Below are positions 24,516 to 33,455 of a DNA stretch of 62,978 bases, one piece after another. A program made the position numbers and the translations under genes. The notes under the pieces are model-generated. The model did no database searches, was not told the origin of the DNA, and was given only the letters and a program-made list of their open reading frames with translations. This DNA comes from Actinomycetota bacterium (lineage in GTDB: Bacteria > Actinomycetota > Actinomycetes > Actinomycetales > Microbacteriaceae), in NCBI GenBank assembly GCA_020161315.1, contig JAIUOH010000016.1, positions 1 through 62,978 on the forward strand. Reading direction: 5' to 3'. The stretch's first letter is position 1. Each line of letters opens with the position of its first letter.

Positions 24516-25240
24516 GCATCACAGCGCTCATCACCCCTTGGTACCGTCGCATTTCACCCCGGGCCGGAGCTGGTTCGTTCAGGAGCGGGTCGGTTGACGC
24601 CACGCCCATCCTCGACCACGAATCGGCTGCGATTACCCAGCTCGTCGACCGCTCGAGACGGCATGCCTCATCCGATGACCCATTGGCGGCGCTTGAGACG
24701 GCCCACGCAATCATCCGTGACGAGGTCCGCGCTGTGTACGCCCTTGCAGAGAACACCCCTGCGTCACGCACGCTCACGCGTGGCTTCGGGTCATGCAGTC
24801 AACGTCTTGCGATTCTCGAAAGCGTTGCTCGCTCCATTGGTGTCGAGACTCGAGTTCGCGCTCTCCTCATTGACCGCTCGTTCTGGTATCCGCGATTCCC
24901 TCGCGTCGGATTTGTGCTTCCTGATCGGATCCTACTCGCCTGGCCGGAGTTCGACATCGATGGGTGGCGACCCGCCTCCGAGTTGTTCGGCCCGATCGGC
25001 TGCCGCGGGGGCGGATCTTTCACCAACCTTGGCTCCGAGACACTCTTCGAAGCAGCTGGACGTTGTGCGGTCGACTGGGACGGCCACACAGACGGGGGCG
25101 AGTTCGACCTCTCGCGATTCGTTCTGGCCGACTACGGGTATTTCGCGAATCGTGACACCGCGTTTCATGAACTGGGTCAAACCCTCTGTGCCCCGTCCCG
25201 GCTCGTCGCGGACCCGGTCCTCCGCCGAATCGCCGCCTAA
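24512..25240 (+). CDS. Transglutaminase-like superfamily protein
   Basis: A 242-residue protein coupled to ArsR. TRGFGSCSQRLAILESVARS (Cys95) matches the cysteine motif of transglutaminase/cysteine-protease-like domains, and GVETRVRALLIDRSFW follows as in that fold. The histidine expected in the next strand is not obvious: the region reads LPDRILLAWPEFDIDGW. It may therefore be a binding domain or an atypical enzyme. No signal peptide; cytoplasmic. Its role with an SdpR-like repressor is unknown. Confidence 0.65.
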   Translation: MSITALITPWYRRISPRAGAGSFRSGSVDATPILDHESAAITQLVDRSRRHASSDDPLAALETAHAIIRDEVRAVYALAENTPASRTLTRGFGSCSQRLAILESVARSIGVETRVRALLIDRSFWYPRFPRVGFVLPDRILLAWPEFDIDGWRPASELFGPIGCRGGGSFTNLGSETLFEAAGRCAVDWDGHTDGGEFDLSRFVLADYGYFANRDTAFHELGQTLCAPSRLVADPVLRRIAA

Positions 25241-25290
25241 CTCGACACGACGACCAGGCCTCCATCGAAGCCTGAGGTCGAGCGGTCACA

Positions 25291-25563
25291 CTAAAACCGT
25301 CCGGTCTCGCCTGACAGCAGCCGATTCCCGTCATCATACTTTTGGGTGACCGTGCGGGTCACACCACCCATGACAGATTCAGCGTGGGCGCGGTTGCCAG
25401 CCGCGTCGTACGCGAACGTCGACTCAGAGATCGTCTCGGGCGTGCCCGACTCGGTGAGAAGTTCAGACCCCACTGCCGACGCGAGCTTCCTGCGCCCGTG
25501 CAGAGAGTTAGCGACGAGGATCGCGACAACCATCAGCTCACTACACCTGTGAACGCAATCCAT
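25291..25563 (-). pseudogene. Orphan RHS/YD-repeat fragment
   Basis: About 60 residues (SAVGSELLTESG, then FAYDAAGNRAHAESVMGG and VTRTVTQKYDDGNRLLSGET) match an internal part of the large RHS protein (SAVRSELLTESG, FAYDAAGNRTHAETVMGG, VTRTVTQQYGDGNRLLSSET), which is encoded near 28410-28590. DNA identity is high, including an exact run of about 32 bases. The frame stops just after the homology. This is a displaced piece of an RHS gene, as seen downstream of polymorphic-toxin loci. Confidence 0.8.
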
Positions 25564-25599
25564 ACATGCACCAGCGCAACACTAGCTACCCCGGTGGAA

Positions 25600-26262
25600 C
25601 TAGTCGGCAGCCACAGCTGCTTCATAACTCTCCCAGGCCGTTCGAATCTCGTCAAAATGACGTTGAGCCGACGCTTTCGAAATACCTATCGGGCGAAAAA
25701 CAACCGTACGTACAAACCCCAGTTCGAATGACCCACCGCCACATTCAAAAGACACACCAGGTTCTTTCCCCCCGTACAGTTGTACGGTTTTCTGGGACAT
25801 TTCCTGAATCTCAGAGAACCGAATTCGCATCAAGGGGTCGGGGTACGGGGCGAATCCAGTAAATAGCTCAAGACAATCAGCGCGGATCACCAAAAGCACT
25901 CCCTGGTGCTTTTTCGGCAAAAACACCACCTCTCCCTTGAGCTCAAAAGCTTGTTGGTAGCTCAGCACGGTGAGATTCATTGGCATGAGATTCTTTGTGC
26001 CCGAGGCCCGCTTCGCTTGCACTCTCACTATCTGTTCCAAGATGTATCCGAGGAGGAAGAAAAATACACATATTCCGCCAATAATCGCAGTGAGCTGTAT
26101 CAATGCGCTCACTCCAGCGGCAGTCGACCTATCGAAGCGTTCAACAATATGCATCGCAACACGAATAGCGCCTGCCAGCATCATCGGCAGCATGAACCAG
26201 AGTGCTGCGCGTGAGGGTCCTTTGTCACCCATGAGGTGAGATGAATGCCTAGCTCTCGTCAC
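25600..26262 (-). CDS. Membrane protein, 2 TM plus soluble domain (second immunity candidate)
   Basis: A 220-residue protein. Two TM segments (AALWFMLPMMLAGAIRVAM and LTAIIGGICVFFFLLGYIL) are followed by a beta-rich cytoplasmic-type domain (VVFLPKKHQGVLLVIRADCL, MRIRFSEIQEM, FRPIGISKASAQRHFDEI). Layout, length and position parallel the gene at 26380-27042, suggesting distant paralogy. It lies between the RHS locus and the orphan RHS fragment, the usual place for retained immunity genes. Start may be ATG 26232. No family recognised. Confidence 0.55.
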   Translation of the reverse strand: MTRARHSSHLMGDKGPSRAALWFMLPMMLAGAIRVAMHIVERFDRSTAAGVSALIQLTAIIGGICVFFFLLGYILEQIVRVQAKRASGTKNLMPMNLTVLSYQQAFELKGEVVFLPKKHQGVLLVIRADCLELFTGFAPYPDPLMRIRFSEIQEMSQKTVQLYGGKEPGVSFECGGGSFELGFVRTVVFRPIGISKASAQRHFDEIRTAWESYEAAVAAD

Positions 26263-26379
26263 GGTAGGTCACCATACCGCCGGCGATATTCGGGGACGAG
26301 GATCGTGCCAGTCCTCTTTGCTGGTTTCCGCCAAGGTCGCAAACGGTCATCTAATCTCAAAAGTCGCATGCGAATTGTC

Positions 26380-27042
26380 CTAACGCCCGGCGACCAAGAT
26401 CGAGTGGATCTGCTCAACAATTTCTTGGAGCCGATGCCTGGGCTCCGGGAAAGCAGCACCCCGAGCTTCTGAGTTCAAAGCCAGCCAAAGTTCATAATCC
26501 TGCTCATCACGTTGCCCGATCAGTACGCAGAATCTTCCTTTCCGGCCAGTCCAGTAAGAACCATCCAACATTTTCACGTCCAAAATCTCTGATGCGGGCA
26601 GCCTGAGAAACTCTACGAGCGATTCACCTGACCCTCTCCAGAAAGAAACCCGTTGAGGTTCAATCGACACCGTAAACCGCGTTCCGTAAGTGCCGCGGCT
26701 ATCAGGCACAGCTCCTAGCTCTCGGAGACTCTTCTCAAGGCCTGCTCCAGGCGCTACCGAAGCGATCACGGTTGCGTTCGGTCTCAGCTTCATCACCTGG
26801 CGTTTCCTTAGAAACGTTGGAATGTAGGTAATCCACAGAGCTGCCGGAATAATAATGACGCTGAGAAGCAATCCAACGAGAGCACCTTGAGCAGAAGGAT
26901 TTCCCCCCAAAAAATCTCGGTTCTCAAGTAACGCGAGAATAAGACGAGCGGCAGCGGCCACGACAAAGACACCGATCACTAGCCGAAACCAGACCCGCCG
27001 TTTCGAATGTTCTGGACTGGACGAATTGCGCCACCCGCTCAT
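26380..27042 (-). CDS. Membrane protein, 2 TM plus soluble domain (immunity candidate for RHS toxin)
   Basis: A 220-residue protein whose ATG (27042) overlaps the RHS stop codon (ATGA), so it is translationally coupled to the toxin. TM segments are VWFRLVIGVFVVAAAARLILAL and ALVGLLLSVIIIPAALWITYI. A soluble domain follows with FTVSIEPQRVSFWRGSGES and LPASEILDVKMLDGSYW, ending in a helical tail. A membrane immunity protein would fit a membrane-acting toxin tip. The immunity role is inferred only from position and coupling. Confidence 0.65.
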   Translation of the reverse strand: MSGWRNSSSPEHSKRRVWFRLVIGVFVVAAAARLILALLENRDFLGGNPSAQGALVGLLLSVIIIPAALWITYIPTFLRKRQVMKLRPNATVIASVAPGAGLEKSLRELGAVPDSRGTYGTRFTVSIEPQRVSFWRGSGESLVEFLRLPASEILDVKMLDGSYWTGRKGRFCVLIGQRDEQDYELWLALNSEARGAAFPEPRHRLQEIVEQIHSILVAGR

Positions 27043-30000
27043 GCCTCCCACCAATCTCCCCATCCCGCGATCGTCGTTACCGTGTCGGTATGAATTCCAA
27101 AGACAGTAAACACAATTCCCCAGCTTCGAGCCCATCTTGACGCCGTCAGAGGGATCTTTACAATCGATGACCCAAATGGAGTCAGTACTGCACCTGATGT
27201 GACCCCGAGTGCGCAGGCAGCTGATAGCCAATTCGCAATACAGTCGATTGCCGTTGACCCGATTCCAGAAGCAATACTAACTACTCCAAGAAGTACGGCG
27301 AATGGCCCTGTTTCGGGCAAAGACAAAGCTGCCAGTCCAGTACCAAGCGAGAGCGTTCCAAGCACCGCACTGGTAAATTTCCCGTCTTTGCTCTGGGCCC
27401 ACTTTTGAAGATTCTTGAACTCATTCTGCATTAGCCCTTCTGGAAGGTGCTTTCCGACGCTCCCTTGCACTTCGTACCGGCTCCTACCACCGCTATCGTG
27501 GGATTCCCCCGTCACCTTCCTGGTCGCGGTTGCGTGTCTCGCCGACATGAACTGCGTCTGCCCCGACGGCCCCACCACCGCATACGAACGCGTATTCCCC
27601 GCGTTCCACCCCGACACCACCTGACGACCATAATGATTCGCCCACGCCGAATGGTTCAACACCGCCTTCGGTGCTTCCTTCTGAAACTGCCACCCCGAAC
27701 CATTCTTCGACACCGAATAGCCAGGCTCATACGGCCTAAACCCACCCGCATCCGCGTAAGTCGCTGGGTTGCCCAGCACATACGCATACCGGTTCAACGA
27801 CTGCGGCGCCACAAGCAGGCCAGGCCATTCATCGGGCGCAAACCAGGCCGCAGTGCCGGGGTCGTAGTCGCGCGACGCGAACGACACCCTGCCCGTGCCC
27901 CCATCCTGCAACTGGCCGGTGAACCCGTACGGGTTCTGATACCCAACCGACTCAAACAACGGCTCCCCATACTCGGCATACGACACCAACTCACTAATGT
28001 TCGCACCCTCAGCACCGGTCGCCTCAGCTACCACTGAACCCAACCGGTCCAGCAGCGCCCACCGCACCGTATCGTCACTGTCGCTGGTGATGCCTTCGAG
28101 CCGGCCGAGCGCACCCCACAGCATGCTCGTGTCACCATGCAACACCGAGGTCGCGCCCGTCACGGTGCCACCCAGATAGGTGTTCGTAACCCTGTCACTG
28201 CTGTACGCAGTATCAACCTGCCGGGTGACGGCACGCCCAAGCCCGTCATACCCCGTGCTTGTGGTCACCCCACCCTCGGACACGGTGGTGGGCTGCCCAC
28301 CCCACCCATACGAGTAGTCGCCAGTCTCAGCACCACGCACACTCGTACGCCTACCCGCACCGTCATACCCATACTCACGCACCGATGACTCACCGGATGC
28401 GACCGTCTCGCTCGACAGCAACCGATTCCCGTCACCATACTGCTGGGTGACCGTGCGGGTCACACCACCCATGACGGTCTCAGCGTGGGTGCGGTTGCCA
28501 GCCGCATCGTACGCGAACGACGATTCGGCAACCGGTTCGGGTGCACCCGACTCGGTGAGCAACTCCGACCGCACCGCAGACGCGAGTCGGCCGAGCCCGT
28601 CGTAGCCGTAACTTAATTGCAACGACGAGACGGGCACCGGCGGCACCGGGTCTGCTGGCACGCCAGGTACAGGTGCCCCAGTATCAGGGGTAGGCACCTC
28701 CTGAGTCTCGGGCGTTTGCGGCGTGACGGGCTCAGGCTTCGGCACCTCGAGCAGCGTGCGCGTCGCGGTCTGCACGTTCCCCGCAGCGGTGTACGTGTAG
28801 TCGTACTGCAACGCCCCACCGGCACCAACCGGGTCGGCCGGTGCGGGCAGCGTACGCCTACCAAGATATGCGCCGGTCTTCACGCACTGCTGATCCTCGC
28901 CCTCAAGATTCTTGAGTTCGCGACGATCAAGGTAGCCTGCGGGCCCGCCCGCGGGGCACACCTTCGCGTCCTGCTTCGGCACGACAACCTCAGGTCGTGG
29001 CTCGGGTGCTTTCGGTGCTGCTGCGGGTTCAGCGTGCAAGATGCGGGTGACTCTGCCCGCCCGATCGTTCGTGATCAAGGTGCGCACCCCGTCACCGCGC
29101 GTGATGCTCGTGAGATCCCCACCCTTGCTCCACGCGTACGCCTGGTCGCCCCACGGGGTCTGCTGCGAGATGAGCCTGCCCGCAAGATCGTACTCGTAGT
29201 CGACCGTGTCACCGTCAGCGAGGGTGAGCTGTGCCACCCGGCCCGCACCGTCATACGCGGCCTGCACGGTCTTACCGTTCGCGCCGGTCTCGCTCGCGAC
29301 GCGGCCAAGCTTGTCGTATTGCCAGGCCGTCACGCCTTGACTGTCGTGCATCACGATCGGGCGACCCGCACCGTCGTGCTCGAACTCAACCTCACCGGCA
29401 GGCGTCGTGTACCCGGTCACCACGCCCGCGGGCGTGTACCTGGTCTTCAAGGATTGCCCGGCACCGTTCGAACGCGTCGTTTCGCGCCCCGCGGCATCAT
29501 AGAAATAGGTGCTCACCGCACCTGCAGCGTCACGCATGCTCGTGAGCCTCGCCGCAAGATCGTATTCGTACGAGGTGACTCCACCGTTTGGGTCGGTCAC
29601 GGTGTCGAGGCTGCCCTGCGGGGTGTAGGTGTATTCGGTGCGCACGTTCACGTCATCGTCTGCGGGCTCCCCCGCCTGGTAGCCCTCGACCACCGCGACC
29701 AGTTGCCCCGCAGCGTCGTATTCGTAGCGGGTTTCGCGACCGTCGGCATCGAGGGTTGAGGTTTGGTGGCCCGCGGCGTCGTAGCCGTAGCTGGTGACCC
29801 CGCCCTCACCGTCGATGATCGCGGTGACACGGCCTGCGAGATCGTAGCGAGTCTCGCTGCGATGCCCGTCGGCGTCAATGACGGCGGTGACCCTGCCCAC
29901 TGGGTCGTACTCGTAGGTGGTGACCCCGCCCTCACCATCGGTGACGGTGACCAGCCGCCCCGCCGCGTCGTAGCCGTAGGCGGTAGCAGTCCCTGCCGCA

Positions 30001-33000
30001 TCGGTCACCGAGGCCACCCGGCCCGCACTGTCGTAGGTGTAGGTCGTGGTCTCACCGAGCGCGTTCGTCGCGGTTTGTGTCACCCCGTCTGCGTCAAGCA
30101 CAAACCCGGTGGTCTCGCCCACCGAGTCGATCACCGCGATCAGGCCACCGTCTGCGTCATACTCGAACTCGGTCACCCGCCCATCCGCATCAGTGGCCCG
30201 GGTGACCCTGTCGAGGAGGTCATATTCGAGGCTGGTGACGGCACCGTTCGGGTCGGTCTGCGAGGTGAGGTTGCCCACCGCATCGTAGGCGTACTTCCAG
30301 ACACCGCCCTCGGGGTCGGTCACCTGTGTCACCTGCCCGGCTGCGTCATACCCGGTGTTCGTCGTCGCGCCACCGGCATCGGTCTGCGAGGTCACCCGGC
30401 CGGCAGCGTCGAGCTCAGCCTGCCACTGCCCGCCGAGCGGGTCAGTCACCCGGGTCACCCGGCCAAGCGGGTCGACCTGGTTCACGCTTTCAGCCCCCAA
30501 CGGGTCGATCGTTTTGGTGAGCGCGTCCTCTGCGTTGTACTCGTAGCGCGTGGTGCCTCCCTCGGGGTCAGTCACCGACTGCATGCGAAACATGTCGTCC
30601 CAGGTGTAGCTCGTCACCCCACCGTCGGGCGCGGTCTCGGTGAGCACATGCCCATTGCGGTTGTAGGTGAACCTCGTCGCATTGCCGCCCCCATCAATAC
30701 GTGCGGTGAGGTTGTCTGCCGCATCGTACTCATAGCGTGTCACCACGCCCGCGCCGTCGCGCTCGAGCACCAACCGGTTCGCGGTGTCGTATTCGTAGCT
30801 CGTGACCCGCCCTGCGGGCGAGATGCGTTCAGTCAGGTTGCCGCGGGTGTCATACGTGTATCGTTCGATCGCGCCCGACGGCCACGTGATCTGGGTGAGG
30901 TCACCAGCAGTGTTGTAGGCATACTCGATCGCCGTGCCATCTGGCTGAATGGTCTTCGTGCGAAGCCCCGCACCGTTCACCTCGTGCGTCGTCGTGCGCC
31001 CTTCGGGATCAGTCTGGCTGACGAGCTCGCCTGTCTGGGTCCAGGTGTAGCGCCACACCCCACCATCGGGCCGGGTTTCTTTCACCACGTTGCCGTGCGC
31101 ATCGTACTCGTACTTCGTGATCAGGCCGCCGGGTTCGACCGCGTTGGTGACCCGATGCTCCGTGTTGAACTCGAACTCAGTGCGGCCACCGGCCGCGTCC
31201 TCAATGCCGGTGATTCTCGCGAACGCATCCCACTCAAATGCCCAGACCTTGCCCTCGTTGTTGGTGTACGTGGTCGCCCCATTGCCGTAAGCGAAGGTGC
31301 GCAGATTCTGCTCAGCATCCCACTGCTTCACCACCCGGCCCGCGCTGTCGTATTCGTTGCGCAGGTACGTGATACCGAGCGCATCGGTAGCGGTGAGCAT
31401 TTGGTGCCCGCTGTCATAGGTGAACGCGCGCACCCCACCATCTGGTGCGGTGATCGATGCGAGGTTACCTGCGGCATCATAGGCGAGTTGCCACGCCCGC
31501 CCGTCGGGGTGCAAAATGCTCGCGACCCGGCCTAGCGCATCGTTTTGCACCGTGACGTTCTGCCCGGCCGAGTCGGTGACCGAGACAAGTGGCACGAACT
31601 GCTGCGTATCGTTCGGTGCCCCATAGGCAAGCGTGACCGTGTTGCCCTGCCGGTCGGTGAACGAGGTGAGCTCGCCGATTCCTTCAATATCCGATGCGTC
31701 ATAGCGCCAGGTCTCACCCCGATCTGACTGCAACACCAGCGTGCCGGCACCAGTATTCGTGAGCGTCAGCCCAAGACCCGCCTCACCTTGATACCCGCCG
31801 ACACCATCAGGGGTGAACGAGTACGAGGCACCGTCGCCGCGCACCACAAGCACCGAGCCGTCATCGAAACGCTGCGCACGCCCACCCAGTCCAAACGACC
31901 AGCCCGCACCCACACGCGAGAGCCTGCCATCCCTGGAGTTATAGGTGAGCCCGAAATCAAGCACCTGCGCGCCCGGCCCATCAAGCGTGAAGATCGGTTC
32001 GTCTTCGACCAGGTTGCCGGTCGAGAACGACACCGGGTCAGCACCATACGTCTGATAGTTCTGATGCCCCAACTGCCGCCAACGCTCGAGCTCGGCCTGC
32101 GACGGCGGCGCGGGCAGACCCCCACGCACCGGGTCCGTACAGTTGTATCCCAACGACTCCGCATAGCGAGCCACCCCAACCATGACCCCGTTCGCGACGC
32201 TCGCGAATCCGTTGTCGATCACCGCGCGGTCATAGTTGTGATCAAGATACAGCGTCTCAACATGCAGCATCGCACCGGGCACTCCCGAGAACGCGGGATC
32301 CGGGAACGTGCCGTTCGCAGCCCGCGTGCCCGCCGGCCTGCCCGTGTAACTGGGCAGAGTGTTCACCATGTACCACTGCAACGAATCGCCAGCGCCGCCA
32401 CGCGAGTACGTGTAACTGCCACCATCTGACTGAGTGCCCCACGCCGACCCGGTGAGCGCGTCGAACGCGAGCGTCACCGTCGCGACCGGGTTGTGTGCGG
32501 CAGCGATCGCCGCCCGTGTGGCACCCGAGACGAAGCGCACATCGGCCTGCCGGGTCACCACCACCTGCGCAAGACAGGCCTGCGCGAGCTGGGCTGCGAC
32601 CTGGTTCGCGAGCGCCACGTTATAGGTCAACTCCGAAGCCGGTGCGGGCGTCTCGGCCCAACCGTAATCGTCGTCCGGGTCGAGCACGATGCGCGGGCCG
32701 GGTGGCGGAACAAACTTCACACCGATCACCACGAACTGCGAGAGGTGATCCGACTCGCCGACCACTTTGCCTGCCTCGGCATCGTAGTACGAGGGCAGTT
32801 CTTGCCACGTATCGGCGTCGGTCTCACGCGTGTAAATGCGCAGGCTCGATGCATCGACACCCGACCTTTTCAGTTCTTTCTTGTCGACATCGAAACCGAG
32901 CGTGATGCCGGGCACCACGTTCACCGCAGACTCAACACCGTGCTCATCAGTGGCAGTCGTCACCTCGGCCGGAAACTCAGTCACCGCCTCACCGCCAGCT

Positions 33001-33455
33001 GTCACCGCATCGATCTCGACCGCAGACCCCAACACCGTGCCGCCCAGTTGCGACGCTGCCGAGACCTCGGCCGACACACCTGCGGGTGTCATCGACACAC
33101 TCAGATCATCTGCGATCTCATTACCCGAGAACTCCGCACTCACCCCCACCACATCAGCCTCAAGTGCGGCACCCGAAGCCGCGCGCAGCGTGGTCTCTGC
33201 CAACACCTCAGGCTCAGCAGACGCAGACGCTGGCACCTCCGGCACCCGTGGTGAGGCGGCCTGGCGACGAGCGTCGGCAACGACCCGCTCCGCCATACTC
33301 TGGGCTGCAGCCTGTTCAAGGGCCTGAGCGTTCGGCGGCGCAAGCGTCATCCCAAGCACCACCACCGTGACAGCCGCAATCGCTTTCGCAGCCGACCCGC
33401 CCACAGACCTCCACAGCCTGCGACGCGCAGCACTCCCCGACACGCGCCGGGCCAT
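27039..33455 (-). CDS. Secreted RHS/YD-repeat protein with variable C-terminal tip (polymorphic toxin candidate)
   Basis: A 2138-residue protein. Residues about 1-47 are a long signal peptide (KAIAAVTVVVLGMTLAPPNAQA). About 50-470 is a novel N-terminal region. DUF6531-like sequence (DPVSFSTGNLVEDEP) begins near 475. From about 640 to 1850 run dozens of YD repeats (YDAAGRVTS type). The RHS core ends with NRYAYVLGNPATYADAGGF near 1890-1909. The last ~230 residues form the variable tip: a polar part, then Gly-rich hydrophobic segments (FAVLLGVVSIASGIGSTA, SWGIVFTVFGIH). That suggests a pore-forming or membrane-targeted toxin. ATG 33455 overlaps the upstream stop (TGATG); GTG 33458 is an alternative. 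Confidence 0.85.
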   Translation of the reverse strand: MARRVSGSAARRRLWRSVGGSAAKAIAAVTVVVLGMTLAPPNAQALEQAAAQSMAERVVADARRQAASPRVPEVPASASAEPEVLAETTLRAASGAALEADVVGVSAEFSGNEIADDLSVSMTPAGVSAEVSAASQLGGTVLGSAVEIDAVTAGGEAVTEFPAEVTTATDEHGVESAVNVVPGITLGFDVDKKELKRSGVDASSLRIYTRETDADTWQELPSYYDAEAGKVVGESDHLSQFVVIGVKFVPPPGPRIVLDPDDDYGWAETPAPASELTYNVALANQVAAQLAQACLAQVVVTRQADVRFVSGATRAAIAAAHNPVATVTLAFDALTGSAWGTQSDGGSYTYSRGGAGDSLQWYMVNTLPSYTGRPAGTRAANGTFPDPAFSGVPGAMLHVETLYLDHNYDRAVIDNGFASVANGVMVGVARYAESLGYNCTDPVRGGLPAPPSQAELERWRQLGHQNYQTYGADPVSFSTGNLVEDEPIFTLDGPGAQVLDFGLTYNSRDGRLSRVGAGWSFGLGGRAQRFDDGSVLVVRGDGASYSFTPDGVGGYQGEAGLGLTLTNTGAGTLVLQSDRGETWRYDASDIEGIGELTSFTDRQGNTVTLAYGAPNDTQQFVPLVSVTDSAGQNVTVQNDALGRVASILHPDGRAWQLAYDAAGNLASITAPDGGVRAFTYDSGHQMLTATDALGITYLRNEYDSAGRVVKQWDAEQNLRTFAYGNGATTYTNNEGKVWAFEWDAFARITGIEDAAGGRTEFEFNTEHRVTNAVEPGGLITKYEYDAHGNVVKETRPDGGVWRYTWTQTGELVSQTDPEGRTTTHEVNGAGLRTKTIQPDGTAIEYAYNTAGDLTQITWPSGAIERYTYDTRGNLTERISPAGRVTSYEYDTANRLVLERDGAGVVTRYEYDAADNLTARIDGGGNATRFTYNRNGHVLTETAPDGGVTSYTWDDMFRMQSVTDPEGGTTRYEYNAEDALTKTIDPLGAESVNQVDPLGRVTRVTDPLGGQWQAELDAAGRVTSQTDAGGATTNTGYDAAGQVTQVTDPEGGVWKYAYDAVGNLTSQTDPNGAVTSLEYDLLDRVTRATDADGRVTEFEYDADGGLIAVIDSVGETTGFVLDADGVTQTATNALGETTTYTYDSAGRVASVTDAAGTATAYGYDAAGRLVTVTDGEGGVTTYEYDPVGRVTAVIDADGHRSETRYDLAGRVTAIIDGEGGVTSYGYDAAGHQTSTLDADGRETRYEYDAAGQLVAVVEGYQAGEPADDDVNVRTEYTYTPQGSLDTVTDPNGGVTSYEYDLAARLTSMRDAAGAVSTYFYDAAGRETTRSNGAGQSLKTRYTPAGVVTGYTTPAGEVEFEHDGAGRPIVMHDSQGVTAWQYDKLGRVASETGANGKTVQAAYDGAGRVAQLTLADGDTVDYEYDLAGRLISQQTPWGDQAYAWSKGGDLTSITRGDGVRTLITNDRAGRVTRILHAEPAAAPKAPEPRPEVVVPKQDAKVCPAGGPAGYLDRRELKNLEGEDQQCVKTGAYLGRRTLPAPADPVGAGGALQYDYTYTAAGNVQTATRTLLEVPKPEPVTPQTPETQEVPTPDTGAPVPGVPADPVPPVPVSSLQLSYGYDGLGRLASAVRSELLTESGAPEPVAESSFAYDAAGNRTHAETVMGGVTRTVTQQYGDGNRLLSSETVASGESSVREYGYDGAGRRTSVRGAETGDYSYGWGGQPTTVSEGGVTTSTGYDGLGRAVTRQVDTAYSSDRVTNTYLGGTVTGATSVLHGDTSMLWGALGRLEGITSDSDDTVRWALLDRLGSVVAEATGAEGANISELVSYAEYGEPLFESVGYQNPYGFTGQLQDGGTGRVSFASRDYDPGTAAWFAPDEWPGLLVAPQSLNRYAYVLGNPATYADAGGFRPYEPGYSVSKNGSGWQFQKEAPKAVLNHSAWANHYGRQVVSGWNAGNTRSYAVVGPSGQTQFMSARHATATRKVTGESHDSGGRSRYEVQGSVGKHLPEGLMQNEFKNLQKWAQSKDGKFTSAVLGTLSLGTGLAALSLPETGPFAVLLGVVSIASGIGSTAIDCIANWLSAACALGVTSGAVLTPFGSSIVKIPLTASRWARSWGIVFTVFGIHTDTVTTIAGWGDWWEA

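Noticed and set aside
29763-31535. Long plus-strand open frame (590 codons)
   Set aside because: It is antisense to the YD repeats of the RHS gene; the codon bias of the repeats keeps the opposite frame open. The translation has no domain.
28400-31600. Regular short repeats suggesting a CRISPR array
   Set aside because: The repetition is coding (YD repeats), with variable spacing and no identical direct repeats with unique spacers.
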